Source of the DNA: Prorocentrum cordatum
Lineage: Eukaryota; Sar; Dinophyceae; Prorocentrales; Prorocentraceae
Direction: 5' to 3'
DNA length: 64,000 nt
Assembly: GCA_963575745.1 (NCBI GenBank)
Contig: CAUYUJ010014613.1
Span: 325,892 to 389,891, forward strand
Positions 52,480-62,835 of the stretch are shown here, piece by piece. Position 1 is the first letter of the stretch. Each line of letters opens with the position of its first letter. A program made the translations under genes and the position numbers. Below the pieces are notes generated by a model. The model ran no database searches and was not told where the DNA came from. It was given only the letters and a program-made list of their open reading frames with translations.

Positions 52480-53105
52480 CTACGCTGACGTGCCGTGCAG
52501 GCCCAACTCCTACATTTGGCGCAGGCCCCACGCGGCGTTCGAGCAAGTGGCCTTCGCCGTCCGCAAGGTCCCCGCCCACTGCAGCAGGCAGGCCGTCATC
52601 GATGTGCTGCTGTCGGAGGCCCAGTGGCGTGGCAACGAGCACGCCGACAGCCTGGCCAAGATCGGGGTGATGCTGCACGCCGTGGACGACGACGAGACCG
52701 TCAGCCAGTACCGCGCCGTCGCCGCGCTGGTGAGCGAGCTCGCGCGGTTCCAGGAGCCAGCAAGCACCGCCAACTACGGGCAGGCCGACACGCAGGGGAA
52801 GAAGCGGCGCCGCCTTGACAGGGCGCGCTCAGCGGCTAAGGCCCAAGGCGAGCTGGGCCTGGGGGGTTGGCTTTCGGCGTCCTCGGCCACGTCCTGAGCT
52901 ACGCTGCTTGTGGAGACGACGACGAGGAGCAGGAGCTGGTGGCCTGCACCAGGTGCGGTGCCTACATGTTCCTCGGAGAGCGTTCGGGCGCAAGGCCTAG
53001 ACTTGAGGAGCAGGGGCCAGGGCGGACAAATCAGGACGGAAACAACTCAGCCTTTGGCGTCGCGGCCTGCAGCATGCTGGGAGGCCTCGCCAACGGAAGC
53101 AGCGG
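52480..53105 (+). pseudogene. LINE 3' relic: RNase H end and C-terminal CxxC domain
   Basis: One frame (to 52897) reads FAVRKVPAHCSRQAVIDVLL, then QWRGNEHADSLAKIGV, the C-terminal RNase H signature of non-LTR elements. A second frame (52867-53109) reads HVLSYAACGDDDEE, then LVACTRCGAYMFLGERSG, a CxxC module near the LINE C-terminus. A frameshift near 52865-52900 joins them. It may be the missing 3' half of a LINE such as that at 62836 or 27643, but no direct link is visible. Confidence 0.55.
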
Positions 53106-53450
53106 ATGACGGATGCCGAGCCGCCTAAGCTTCACCTTTTTCACGAGATGCCCGAGGTAGCGCATGAGCGCTTCATGGCCTGGTTCGGCGAGGAGCCAGA
53201 GGCAGCGGGCGCGGCCTCGGCGAGTGCGGAGATCTCGCAGCCAGCCCCTACGGGCGAGCCAGCTGGCGGTCACGGAGCCTCGGACCTAGTCCTCGGGCAC
53301 GCGGCGGCGGCGGCGCCTGGCGGTCCTGGGGCAGCGCACGCGGCCGATCAGAAGGCGTGGGGCTTGGAGGGCGCCAGCGCCTTGGAGCACCGCAGGGTGC
53401 GTAGGCGCCTCGCCCGCCAGATCGCGAAGTCTGAGAGTGATAGTGACTGA
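53106..53450 (+). CDS. Uncharacterised ORF, possibly the LINE C-terminal tail
   Basis: The 114-residue frame (MTDAEPPKLHLFHEMPEVAH...KSESDSD) starts directly after the CxxC domain frame. It has an amphipathic Ala/Gly-rich centre and an acidic Ser tail. No domain is recognised. It may be noncoding. Confidence 0.25.
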   Translation: MTDAEPPKLHLFHEMPEVAHERFMAWFGEEPEAAGAASASAEISQPAPTGEPAGGHGASDLVLGHAAAAAPGGPGAAHAADQKAWGLEGASALEHRRVRRRLARQIAKSESDSD

Positions 53451-53845
53451 CAGTGAGTGATGTCCAGCGGCTCTCGCCTTCCCTGCTGCTGTTTCCTGCG
53501 TGCTCAGTTGCTGCTTCTCTTTGCGCACGCACGGCCAAGTCGCAGTTGAGCTCCGCTAGGTTGCAGGCGTGAAGCGTGTGGGAGGCCCAGGAATGTCCGG
53601 TGCCCCGCGACCCCTTGTGGCCCTCTGTGCCTCTTTGCCTTTGTGGGCCTGGCATCTCGGGATGCGGCAGTGGCCCTTTCGGCTGGCCGATGGCCCTGTC
53701 ATGTGATGGGGCGGTCGCGGCGTTGGGGGTCCTGGCCTCCCTTTGGCTGGCCCCCTTCCGCCGTGCCCTGGCCCGCGGGGGCCTCACCCTTTCCCAGTTT
53801 GTCCCTTCCTCTCGCTTTCAAGGCCCAGACATTCGCACTCGCATT

Positions 53846-54045
53846 CGGCAGACCAGCACGATAGATCAGCATGGCAGGCCAGCGCGGCAGACCATCACGG
53901 CAGACCAGCACAGCAGACCAGCACGGCAGGCCAGCACGGCAGACCAGCACGGCAGACCTGCACGGCAGACCAGCTCGGCACACAGCACAGCACACCAGCA
54001 CGGCAGGCAAACGCAGCACACCAGCACATCAGACCAGCCGTGTTT
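53846..54045. repeat. CAGCACGGCAGAC minisatellite
   Basis: About a dozen copies of GCAGACCAGCACG-type words occur with periods of 10-15 bp. Open frames on both strands follow the repeat. Confidence 0.85.
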
Positions 54046-54219
54046 TTCAGAGTTCTTGATGAAACGTTCGATCAGTCTTCGTAAACACAAAAACGCTTCC
54101 CATTCTTTCCAGTCAGGTTTCTGAAACATGGCCGTTTCGCTCGAGACATCCTCACGAAATCGGCCCCGGAGGGGTCTCCGAATCGACATCGTCTTAGAAT
54201 CGCTCCCAGAGGGCTTTCG

Positions 54220-54610
54220 AACGGCCCAAATGAGGCCCCAAAGACGCCCCGCAGGGCCCCAAGAGCGCCCAAGAGCGCCCCAAGAGGACCCCAAGAAACC
54301 CCCAAGAGCGCTTTCCAGGAGGCATCCAAACAGCTCACAAGAACCCCAAGACGGCCCAAGACGGGCCAAGAGGGCCCCAAGAGACTCCCGGGAGCGCCCC
54401 AGGAGGCACCCAAACGGCGCAAGAAAGCCCCAAGACGGCCCAAGATGGCGCCGAGACGGCCCTAGAAAGCTCCCAAAGAACCCCACGACGCGCTCAGACA
54501 GCCCAAGAGGACCCCATAAGCCCACAAGAAGACCCAAGAGGCCCCCAAGAAGCCCCCAACAGGCCCCAAGACAACCCCGCGCGGCGCCAGGAGCCCCCAG
54601 GGTAGCCCGA
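54220..54610. repeat. CCCCAAGAG satellite
   Basis: It is the same word family as 15985-17070, without the boundary blocks. The plus-strand frame is Arg/Pro-rich and the minus frame Leu/Gly-rich; neither is taken as a gene. Confidence 0.8.
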
Positions 54611-55452
54611 TAGGGTTACCAAGACCCTCTCCTGATTCAACATCCTTCTACTGCCTCTATCCGCGTCGTCGTCATCGTCTTCCGCATTCTTCTCGTACTC
54701 GCCCTCGTTCTCTTCGTGCTTGGTCTTGTGCTTCTCTTCATCCTCGTTGTCCTCATGCTCCTCCTCCCTATCTTCACGTATTCCACGTCGTCCTCGTCAT
54801 CGCCTCCTCGTCTCCCTCGCCTTCCTGTTTTTCTTTTTCGTCCAATGAACCCATCAATGAACCCATTGGACTAAAGCGGCGCTTCCCGTTCTTGTCCGAT
54901 CAGGTTTTTCAAGATCATGGATGAAGTAGAAGGGGAAGGAGCAGGAGCAGCAGGAGCAGGAGGAGGAGCCAGAGGAGAAGGAGGAGGAGAAGGAAGAGGA
55001 GCAGGAGCAGGAGGAGAAGGAGGACCAGTGTGAACCCAAGACTCATCAACGATGTTGGACTGATCCCTCCATCCAAGATCCTTCTTAAATGGATCCCTAC
55101 AACTGTTTACTTCCACTGAGGGAAGTGCCCCGTCATGAGACAACCGTTTGAAGATCCTGAGGCGGACCAAAACACCATTCTCGGGATTCGACGCCACGAA
55201 TCAACTCGACTGTTGCGTCTTGACGATCCTAAGTCGTGCCAGAACGCCCACAGGCCTCGCTTGAGGGAGGTTTTTAGGGAGGCTCTGGGGGAATACCTCC
55301 CTCACCGCCCCCCTCTTCATCAGGGGGGGCGTGCAGCTCCACCTCCTGCTGCCCTGGCGCGCAGAGCGCGCCAGGGCCCGGGCTGGAGGCGCCGCCATGG
55401 GGTCCAACGCCGACCTGGGGAAGGGTGAAGGGGCCCTGGGACACACTAATAG
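54611..55452. other. No gene seen; GGA-rich stretch
   Basis: It contains CT-rich DNA (54640-54830), a GAGGAGGAG-type tract (54925-55025) and a possible single-copy piece to 55452. No motif is recognised in its short ORFs. Confidence 0.45.
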
Positions 55453-56133
55453 ATACACACAAATAAAAGGATCCCCCATCTTTTCCCATATTTTCTGGGT
55501 CTTTGTCTTCCCCGCACTTCCCATATTTTCCCATGTTTTCCTGGGGATCGACGATTAATTGTGTCTGTGTGTGTTTTTTCCCCTCCTGATTATGTTGCTC
55601 CCAGCGTGCTTGAGGACTACAGCCCAGAAGTCATTTCGAGCACCCAGGAAAAATATCGAAACAACGTCGAACGAGTATCGCCTCCCAGGGCCCGACGCGT
55701 GAAAGCCCTCCAGCTTCGGTGCTTTCTTGGTGCTCGAGATCCTATCTGGTGATCAAGGCTAACGTAGGTTGGGACATCACAGTAAGTCTAGGGGCCCATG
55801 TCAAGAACACATCGTGACGTCCCCCGATCTCCTGGCGTTGCACACGTCTCGCCCCGGGGGCCTTCGCCCAGGGTTGGGCCCTGGGGTCACCACAGATCGA
55901 TGCGGCGCGAAAAAGACACCGCAGACAGATGGCATACTTCGAAAACCCTGAACCCAAAAACATGTTCGTCTCTTGTGAAGGGGAGCACACAAATAAATAC
56001 ACACAAATAAAAATATCCCCATATTTTCCAATATTTTCTGGGTTTTTGTCTTCCCCACCACTTCCCATATTTTTGCATATTTTCCTGGGGGTCGACGATT
56101 AATTGTGTCTGTGTGTTCCTTTCCCTCCTGATC
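55453..56133. repeat. Pair of AT-rich direct repeats of about 140 bp
   Basis: Bases 55453-55590 and 55990-56133 share ACACACAAATAAAA, CCATATTTTC, TTTGTCTTCCCC and GTCGACGATTAATTGTGTCT. They lie about 540 bp apart. The segment between them shows no gene. Confidence 0.8.
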
Positions 56134-56549
56134 TTGGGAGGTCGAGTTTTGCTTCCGCCGCCTTCCGCCGGCCTTTCGTCGGCTTCCGCCGGCGGAGGCG
56201 CCCTCGCTTCACCTCCGCCGCCTTCCGCCGCGGAAGAGAATGGCAACTCCTTTCTGCTGGAACGCCCCAGATTGGGCCCAGGGTTCTGGACGTGACTTGC
56301 GCGGTGCTGCGAGAGCATGTTTTCTTTTTCTTGGACTCCGGCAAATTCACTCGCATGGATGGGTGGGGGGTTTAACCTGAGAAAAGCCGCAAAAACGACA
56401 GGCACGCGCGGAAACCACACAAGTGGAAAAGGCACTCACACGCCAGGATTCGTCTGACGAGGGGCGAGAGGGCGAATACCATGCAAGTAAACTCTTCCGA
56501 ATCTAACACGAACAAAAACAACCAGGCTCCGACTGCTCCGCAGCGTCAG

Positions 56550-56652
56550 ACCTCAGGGAGGAGGAGGAGGAAGAGGAGGAGGAGGAGGAGGAGGAGGAGG
56601 AGGAGGAGGAGGAGGAGGAGGAGGAGGAGGAGGAGGAGGAGGAGGAGGACAT
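56550..56652. repeat. (GAG)n tract
   Basis: About 100 bp of almost perfect GAG/GGA repeat; coding frames here are homopolymers. Confidence 0.95.
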
Positions 56653-57400
56653 CTGTCAGGACGGGCCCCGACGTGCGCCGTCGGGGAAGCTGTGGCGCGG
56701 ACCCTCGGCCGCGGCTCCTCGCCCTCTCTCCTCCTCGCCCCCTCCGCCTCCTGCTCCCTTCCCCGGCTTGGCACCGCTCGGGCGCGCCCACTCCCCGCTG
56801 CTGCTTCTCGACCCCCGTGCGCGCAGCTGCTTCGGAGGAGGCTCCAAGATGCTCGGCGGAGGGCCCTCGCCGAGGACACGTGCACGCGTCCGAGCGATGC
56901 CAGGCCCAAAAGGTCCGCTCGTGCGGGCTGGGTCCCGGCACCGTGCGCAGCAGGAGCCGCCGTTGGGAGAGTCGCGAGCGACTCGGCGCCTGGAGGCCCG
57001 CGGAGGCCCCGAGGGCCGTCGGCAGGGGCCAGTCCGGAGGGAGGGGAGCTGGGGGCCCTGGAGGTCCAAGGGCCCATGCCAAGAACGAGCTGCGACGTCC
57101 CCCATGGGAGCCTCGACTGCACGCGTGAATGACCCCAGGCAAGGCTGACCAATTGTGCGCGGCTTTGGGGGGAGGGGCGCGAGGGGGCTAAAGCCAAGCG
57201 CGCACGCTGCCGCTACCGCTTCGCGCTCAACGGTCGGGGGACCCCACTGGGCCCGCACCCAAGGTCACTCCTGCGAAAGGTCACTCTTACGTCTTGTCGA
57301 GATCCAGGCGTTGCACTTCTTTCTCGCCGGGGGGACCTGGGACTGGTGGGTGCGGGGTATACGCCCTCCTGGCCCGGGTCGGCCTGTCCGACGACGGAAG
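56653..57400. other. GC-rich interval, no gene recognised
   Basis: Overlapping open frames lie on both strands with Ala/Arg/Pro-rich products. None carries a recognisable motif. Confidence 0.4.
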
Positions 57401-57428
57401 GAACCACGACGACCCTGTCCGCAGCGGC

Positions 57429-57429
<1 letters not shown>

Positions 57430-57459
<30 letters not shown>

Positions 57460-57666
57460 ATGACCTTGACGACCTTGACGACGACGACGACGGCGAGCGG
57501 CGGCGGCGCCTCGGCGGCGTCGCGCGACAGGCCCTCGGACTGGAGCTGAGCGATTCGGCGGCGGTGCTGTGTGCGGCGGGCCGCGGCCAGCGCGCGGTCC
57601 CCCACCTCGCGGGGGGGTTGGGCGGGCGTTGTCGTTGTCTTCGTCGTGGTCGTCGTGGTCGTCGTG

Positions 57667-57716
<50 letters not shown>

Positions 57717-57804
57717 CGTCGTCGCCGTCGCCGTTGCCGTCGCCGTCGCCGTCGCCGTCGCCCGTCGCCGTCGTCGTCGTCGTCGTCGCCGCCGTTGTTG
57801 TCGC

Positions 57805-57836
<32 letters not shown>

Positions 57837-57935
57837 CCCGTTCGCCGTCGTCGCGCGCCGTCGCCGTCGCCGTCGTCGCCGTCGCCGTTGCCGTCGTCGC
57901 CGTCGTCGTCGTTGTCGTCGTCGTCGTCCACGTGT
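57430..57935. repeat. GAC tract and (CGTCGC/GTC)n tract
   Basis: A short GAC-rich part (57430-57495) is followed by about 290 bp of CGTCGC and GTCGTC words (57640-57935). The tracts are again complementary to each other, as at 51.3-51.8 kb. Confidence 0.9.
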
Positions 57936-58540
57936 AATAAGGCCGTCGCCGTCGTGGTCGTCGTTGTCGGCAGAAGTGTGGTGAGCGGGAGCTGGAGGAT
58001 GATAGGTTTGAGTTCGCGTCGGAGTTCAACAGAAAGATGGAGGAGGAGGGGTGGAGGTGGAGGAGGGGGGGGAAAAGCGAGGCATAACGAGGAGGAGTGG
58101 AAGGAGGCGGCATACTGATAAGTATGCAGAGAAAGCTTGGATGGAGGGAGATAGGGATGGAGGGTGAAAGGAGCAAGAGGAGTCGGATCAGACGGGGAAG
58201 GGGTCATGGCGGAGCAAGATAGGCGGAGGAGGAGGAGGAGACTTCGACTTAGACTAGCTCATGGGATCCCTCGTCAGCCTTAACCTTGCCAACAACAACG
58301 GCACACAGGAAAGCTTGGATCCCGAGGGGCGAAACCTTTGGGACGCCATGTTTAAAACCAAAACTGAGCCGTGCACATGCCTGGGAGGGGGCCCAGGGAG
58401 GGATCCCCCCCCCCAGCCACCGCTGCCGAAAAACACCCCCGAAGAGGCGCCTTCCCAGCGAGGCCGAGGGGGGTGTCACCCAAGCGCCTCTACTGACGCA
58501 CTGTCCCGTGAGGGGGCAATCCCCTCCTGCGGGGGGTAGG

Positions 58541-58750
58541 GGGAGGAGGAGGAGGAGGAGGAGGAGGAGGAGGAGGAGGAGGAGGAGGAGGAGGAGGAGG
58601 AGGAGGAGGAGGAGGAGGAGGAGGAGGAGGAGGAGGAGGAGGAGGATGGGGGAGGAGGAGGGGGAGGAGGAGGATGAGGAGGAGAAGGAGGGGGAGGAGG
58701 AGGAGAAGGAGGAGGAGGAGGAGAAGGAGGAGGAGGAGGAGGACGAGGTG
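58541..58750. repeat. (GGA)n tract
   Basis: About 105 bp of perfect GGA repeat followed by 100 bp of interrupted repeat. A short GGA patch lies at 58035-58070 and another at 58215-58235. Confidence 0.95.
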
Positions 58751-59400
58751 ACACGAGGAGAATGAGGGGGACGAGGGAGCAGGGAGGACTGTTCCTCGTC
58801 CTGAGGAGGGCGCGAGTTTACCATGGCCGCCGCGCTATGCCGCGCGGTCGCCCGCGCCACTCTCAGGCGCGCTAACCGCTCGGGGGAGCAGTGAAGCCGG
58901 TGTCGTAGATGTCAGCGTCGCTGACGATGGCGAGGCCAAGCGGCAAGCTCACGTGGGCAAAAGGACGGCCAGACGGCGGGGCCGCCGCGGAGATTTGCGT
59001 GCCCGTTGTGGTCGGTGAAGGCCTCGTCGATTGGCTAAGGCAACGCCCTTGCGCCATGTGCATGAGGCACGGGAACAACAACGGCAAGATCGGGCTCTTC
59101 AAGCGCGTGGTGCTCGTCAACCGCGAGCGCGACGGGCTGCAGGTCAAGCAAGATGTTGTCGAAGCCGTGTTGCGCCATGAATCAATCAATACTGAAAAAT
59201 TGAATTTGCAATCCCATATTTTCTGCTGAGCATTGAATCAAGCTGCGCTCGCTGGTGAAATTCTCAGGACTGTAGCTGCAATGCTATCGATTCACTTCCA
59301 GGAACCAACCTTCTGAAAATGGCCTGTTGCAGAACATCTAGTTGTTATAATTTAAATTTCGGCCAGCCCGAGTAGCATACCAATTCCAGACCCCGATCCT

Positions 59401-60826
59401 CTAGACCAGAGCTTCCGATGCTGCTGGAGCTCTCGCCAGGGAGCTCAACAAGAGGAGGGCGGTCGCGGTCAGCTCACCCATCTCCGCCGCATAGGGGTCG
59501 AGCTCGGCGCCTTTTCGGAGGTCAGCTAGCAAAGGCTGAGAGCACCCCGTCGGTCAAGCTGGCTTCCTCCATTCCCTCGGCGTAGAGCTCATCGTGCTCA
59601 TCGCTAGTATCAGAGAAGGCAGCTGTTGTGCCAGGAGAGCGTCGGTGCCGCGGCTGGGCATGCCCGAGTCGGGGCCGAGAATGTACTCGAACCCAGTGTC
59701 GCTGATCAGATCGTCCGCGCCAACGGGGGGGGGTCGGGATGAATCACGGGCGCGAGATGCATCGCGTTGGAGCTGGCGGTAGCAAGATCGCCTCCGTTTC
59801 GCATTCTATCCAAGTCGTCGTCGTTGGACGAGGGGTAGTAGGCCAATGGCAACCCCATCAGCAAGATACGAAAATCGTGGTCGTCACCATCATCCGACGA
59901 AGCTGGCCTGTCACGGACATTCCGTAATAAGGGGTCGAAAACGAGGCATTAAACAAATCGTCGTCGAGCAGGTCGGGTGGAGCTGCGGCGAGGGCAGCGG
60001 TTGAGGCAATTGGGCGACCGCGGCGAGAAAATCGATCCGCTGGAGGTGGTCCACCCTGCTGGGGTCGGGTCGCTAGTCGCGCATCCACGTGCTCTCATGT
60101 GTTGTCCGTGGCCCTGGAGTGGGCTACCGCATTCCTTTGGCTTTCGTGTCGGTGCCAGGGTGTTGCAGGTGCTGGCGGAGCCGTTCGCGGTGCTCGGCGC
60201 TGTCGTACCAGCCGCGCATGCAAAAATGTTCAGCAGCTTCACGCCGGTGTCGAACGGCCTCAGGGGGGTGGGGGGCGTGCCTTCGACGAGGGACGTAACG
60301 TGGTGTACCTCAGCACCCTGCAGACGTAGACAATGCACCAATCAAACCAATCGTTGAACTTGTATTGGAAGCCAGCAAGGAATACGGAGGGGATCCAGCT
60401 TGGGCTCACACTGTGGCTCTGTCTTGAAGGTCTCAGCAGCCAGGACGGACGCGAGGTGCTGGAGCAGTTGGGTCTTCGTTGCGACCAGCAGGATCAGGAA
60501 TGGCGAACGGCCCCGTGGCTAGCGGGTAGAGCGGAGCGGGATCGCGAGGCTTTCTTCGTGCGTCAGCGACGGCACGGGGCGAGGGTTCGTCTCGCACGTC
60601 TCCAACAAGCCAGCGCCAACACCCGTGCAGCCAATCGGTGGAGCTGGGCCAGCAGGGCAGCAACCCTCCTTACCTCCAGGGGATAGACAACGATCACCAG
60701 CAAGGGCATGCCAATCAGCAGGAGGTCCGTGATGTAGGTCCCCAGCTCAGGCGGTGGGGCCGAGCAGGATGAGGCAGAGGTCGAACACGGAGAGCTGTAA
60801 CTGCTGGAGACAGGGGCCACTGTGGG
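59401..60826 (-). other. Candidate spliced gene: exon-like islands on the minus strand
   Basis: Short open stretches with non-repetitive, balanced composition occur in order on the minus strand. They are PELGTYITDLLLIGMPLLVI (about 60755-60690, hydrophobic, ending PLE before GTAAGG), FQYKFNDWFDWCIVYVC (about 60370-60322), FCMRGWYDSAEHRERLRQHL (about 60226-60165), DDLISDTGFEYILGPDSGMP (about 59718-59655), and DEHDELYAEGMEEASLTDG (about 59615-59545) with a stop at 59522-59524. Another stretch rich in Ala/Leu (GAELDPYAAEMGELTATALL) stops at 59401. They are in different frames, so introns or frameshifts would be needed. No protein family is recognised, and chance cannot be excluded. Confidence 0.3.
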
Positions 60827-61025
60827 CAGATGCAGGTCTGGGGGTAGGCGAGCTGTGCGCCCGCAGGAGGTAATTATTGGACGTCAGGTAGGGAATCAAG
60901 TTCGTCGCACGCGATCGTGTCATCCATTTTCCAAAACTTGGCGGCCAGAACGGCGGAGTCTGCGACGGGGTCGAGCCGAGGGCTTGCTCAGGGCTCTGGC
61001 GGCAACTGCTGCACGGCAGGCCGGA

Positions 61026-61140
61026 ACAGGGAGGAGGAGGAGGAGGAGTAGGAGAGGGAGGAGGAGGAGGGGGAGGAGGAGGAGGAGGAGGAGGAGGAGG
61101 AGGAGGATGAGGAGGAGGGAGGAGGAGGAGGAGGAGCAGC
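61026..61140. repeat. (GGA)n tract followed by CAG-rich stretch
   Basis: It is purine-rich on the plus strand, then AGCAGCAGC to about 61175. It is complementary in sense to the CTC tract at 61375-61490. Confidence 0.9.
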
Positions 61141-61374
61141 AGCAGCCAGCAGCAGCAGCAGCAGGCAGCAGCAGCAAAGAGGGGCAGGGAGAAGGAGGAA
61201 GAGGAGGACTCCACGCACGTAGTCTCTAAACAATGCAAAAACACCCCAAACAGCAACTGGTGAATCAATATCAAAGGGGCCGTGCCTAGTGTGGGTGACG
61301 AGTGCCGCAACAAAAACGAACTGGTACGAGACGGCGCGCGGGCGGGCACGGCACAGCACTGCCGTGCCGTCCGC

Positions 61375-61600
61375 CTCCTCCTCCTCCTCCTGCTCGTGCT
61401 CTTGCTCTTGCTCCTGCTCCTCCTCCTGCTCCTCCTCCTCTTCCTCCTCCTCTTCCTCCTCCTCTTCCTTCCACCCAATCCTCGCCCTCTTGCTCCGCCC
61501 CCCCCCCCCCCTCCCCACCCTTCCCCGTCTCCTTCTCACTGGCCCCCCTCCTCCTCGTTCTCCCCCTCCCGCTGCTCCTTATCCCCCCCACCCTCGCCCG
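61375..61600. repeat. CTC/CTTG-rich polypyrimidine tract
   Basis: CTCCTCCTC with CTCTTGCTC interruptions to about 61490, then C-rich DNA. No gene is supported. Confidence 0.9.
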
Positions 61601-62248
61601 TATCCTTCTCAGTCACCTTGGCCTCCCCCAGCCACGACGACGACCATTGACCGACGACGCGGCGGTGATGTCCCGCGCGGGGTTGCCGCAACGTCTCCGG
61701 CAGGCGGATGGGGCGGAGCGGCGCCATCCCCCCCCCGGGCCGCCTGGGCGCGCGCCTGCGCCTCCGCCATCACCTGTGGCTCGGCCGCCCAGGCCCTCTT
61801 CAGGCACGACAGCCCCATGCCCGATGACCCAGATCTCCGACGAGATGAGCCTGCACATGCATCCTTCGATCAGTCCACCAATCAACAACCATTCCATAAA
61901 CCCATCGATCCATTGATCGATCGATCCGTCCAGACATTCCCTCGAGCTAATCGTCGTCGTTGTTGTCGTCCTCCTCCTCCTCCTGCTCCAGTCCTTGCCC
62001 CCCGATGCCCTGCATCAATGTTCTTCGTCATTGTATACTCCTGTTCTCAACCGCAGCCGGCCGATGGGGGCCCCATCTGGGGCCCTCCATCCCGCCAGAA
62101 CTGGGAGGGCGCGCGCCCCGCACGCCAGGCCGACATGTCGCTCTCGCCTCGGCGCCGCTCTCGCCTCTCCAGAGAACTGAGCACCCGCTGGGGCGCGGCG
62201 CGCGTCTTTCGCGCGCCACTTCGTCGACGCGCGAGCGGGCGAACGCGT
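61601..62248. other. No gene recognised
   Basis: A plus-strand frame (61289-62371) runs through but is Pro/Ala/Arg-rich and crosses the MITE boundary. No motif is seen. Confidence 0.4.
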
Positions 62249-62588
62249 ACTCCAGATTTCGTAATACAAGGGAGGGGGTCTGGACCCTCCAAGACAGGCC
62301 ATTTCAGGCCTCCCCCGTGGGAGAACCCTCCAAGACATCGCCCCCAGACCCCCGCAGGCCCTCCAAGATAGCCTGGAAGAGACCCCCCCCCCCAAATGAG
62401 GCGGAGGAAGGAGAGGAGGGAGGAGGAGAGGGAGGAGGAGGAGGAAAGGAGGAGGAGGAGGAGGAGGAGGAGGAGAGGAGGAGGACAGGAGGAGGAGGAG
62501 GAGGAGGAGGAGGAGGAGGAGGAGGAGGAGGAGGAGGAGGGAGGAGGAGGAGGAGGAGGAGGAGGAGGAGTTATTACGAAATCTGGAG
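62249..62588. mobile_element. 340-bp MITE with 17-bp perfect terminal inverted repeats and TA flanks
   Basis: CTCCAGATTTCGTAATA (62249-62265) is the exact reverse complement of TATTACGAAATCTGGAG (62572-62588). Both ends are flanked by TA (62247-62248 and 62589-62590), the target duplication typical of Tc1/mariner-type elements. The interior holds CCCTCCAAGA words and a GGA tract (about 62396-62570) that may have expanded after insertion. There is no transposase ORF. Confidence 0.8.
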
Positions 62589-62835
62589 TAGCCCTCGCCT
62601 CGGCGCTCCGCAGATTTCTCCTGCGAGTGGCGCTCCCGCGGGAGTGGGCGTCTCGTCGCCCTCGCCCGAGCTCCGTGCTCACGTCGCTCGGCATTGGTGC
62701 CCCGCGCGGGCGCGGCGTACTTACGGCTCCTTCGCCGAATCGCGCGACAGCGACAGCGGCACCCTCGAGTCGCCGCAGCCGTTGCCCGGCCGCCTCCCTC
62801 CTCTTTCCTTCCCCTACTTCCCCAACTCCGGGGCC

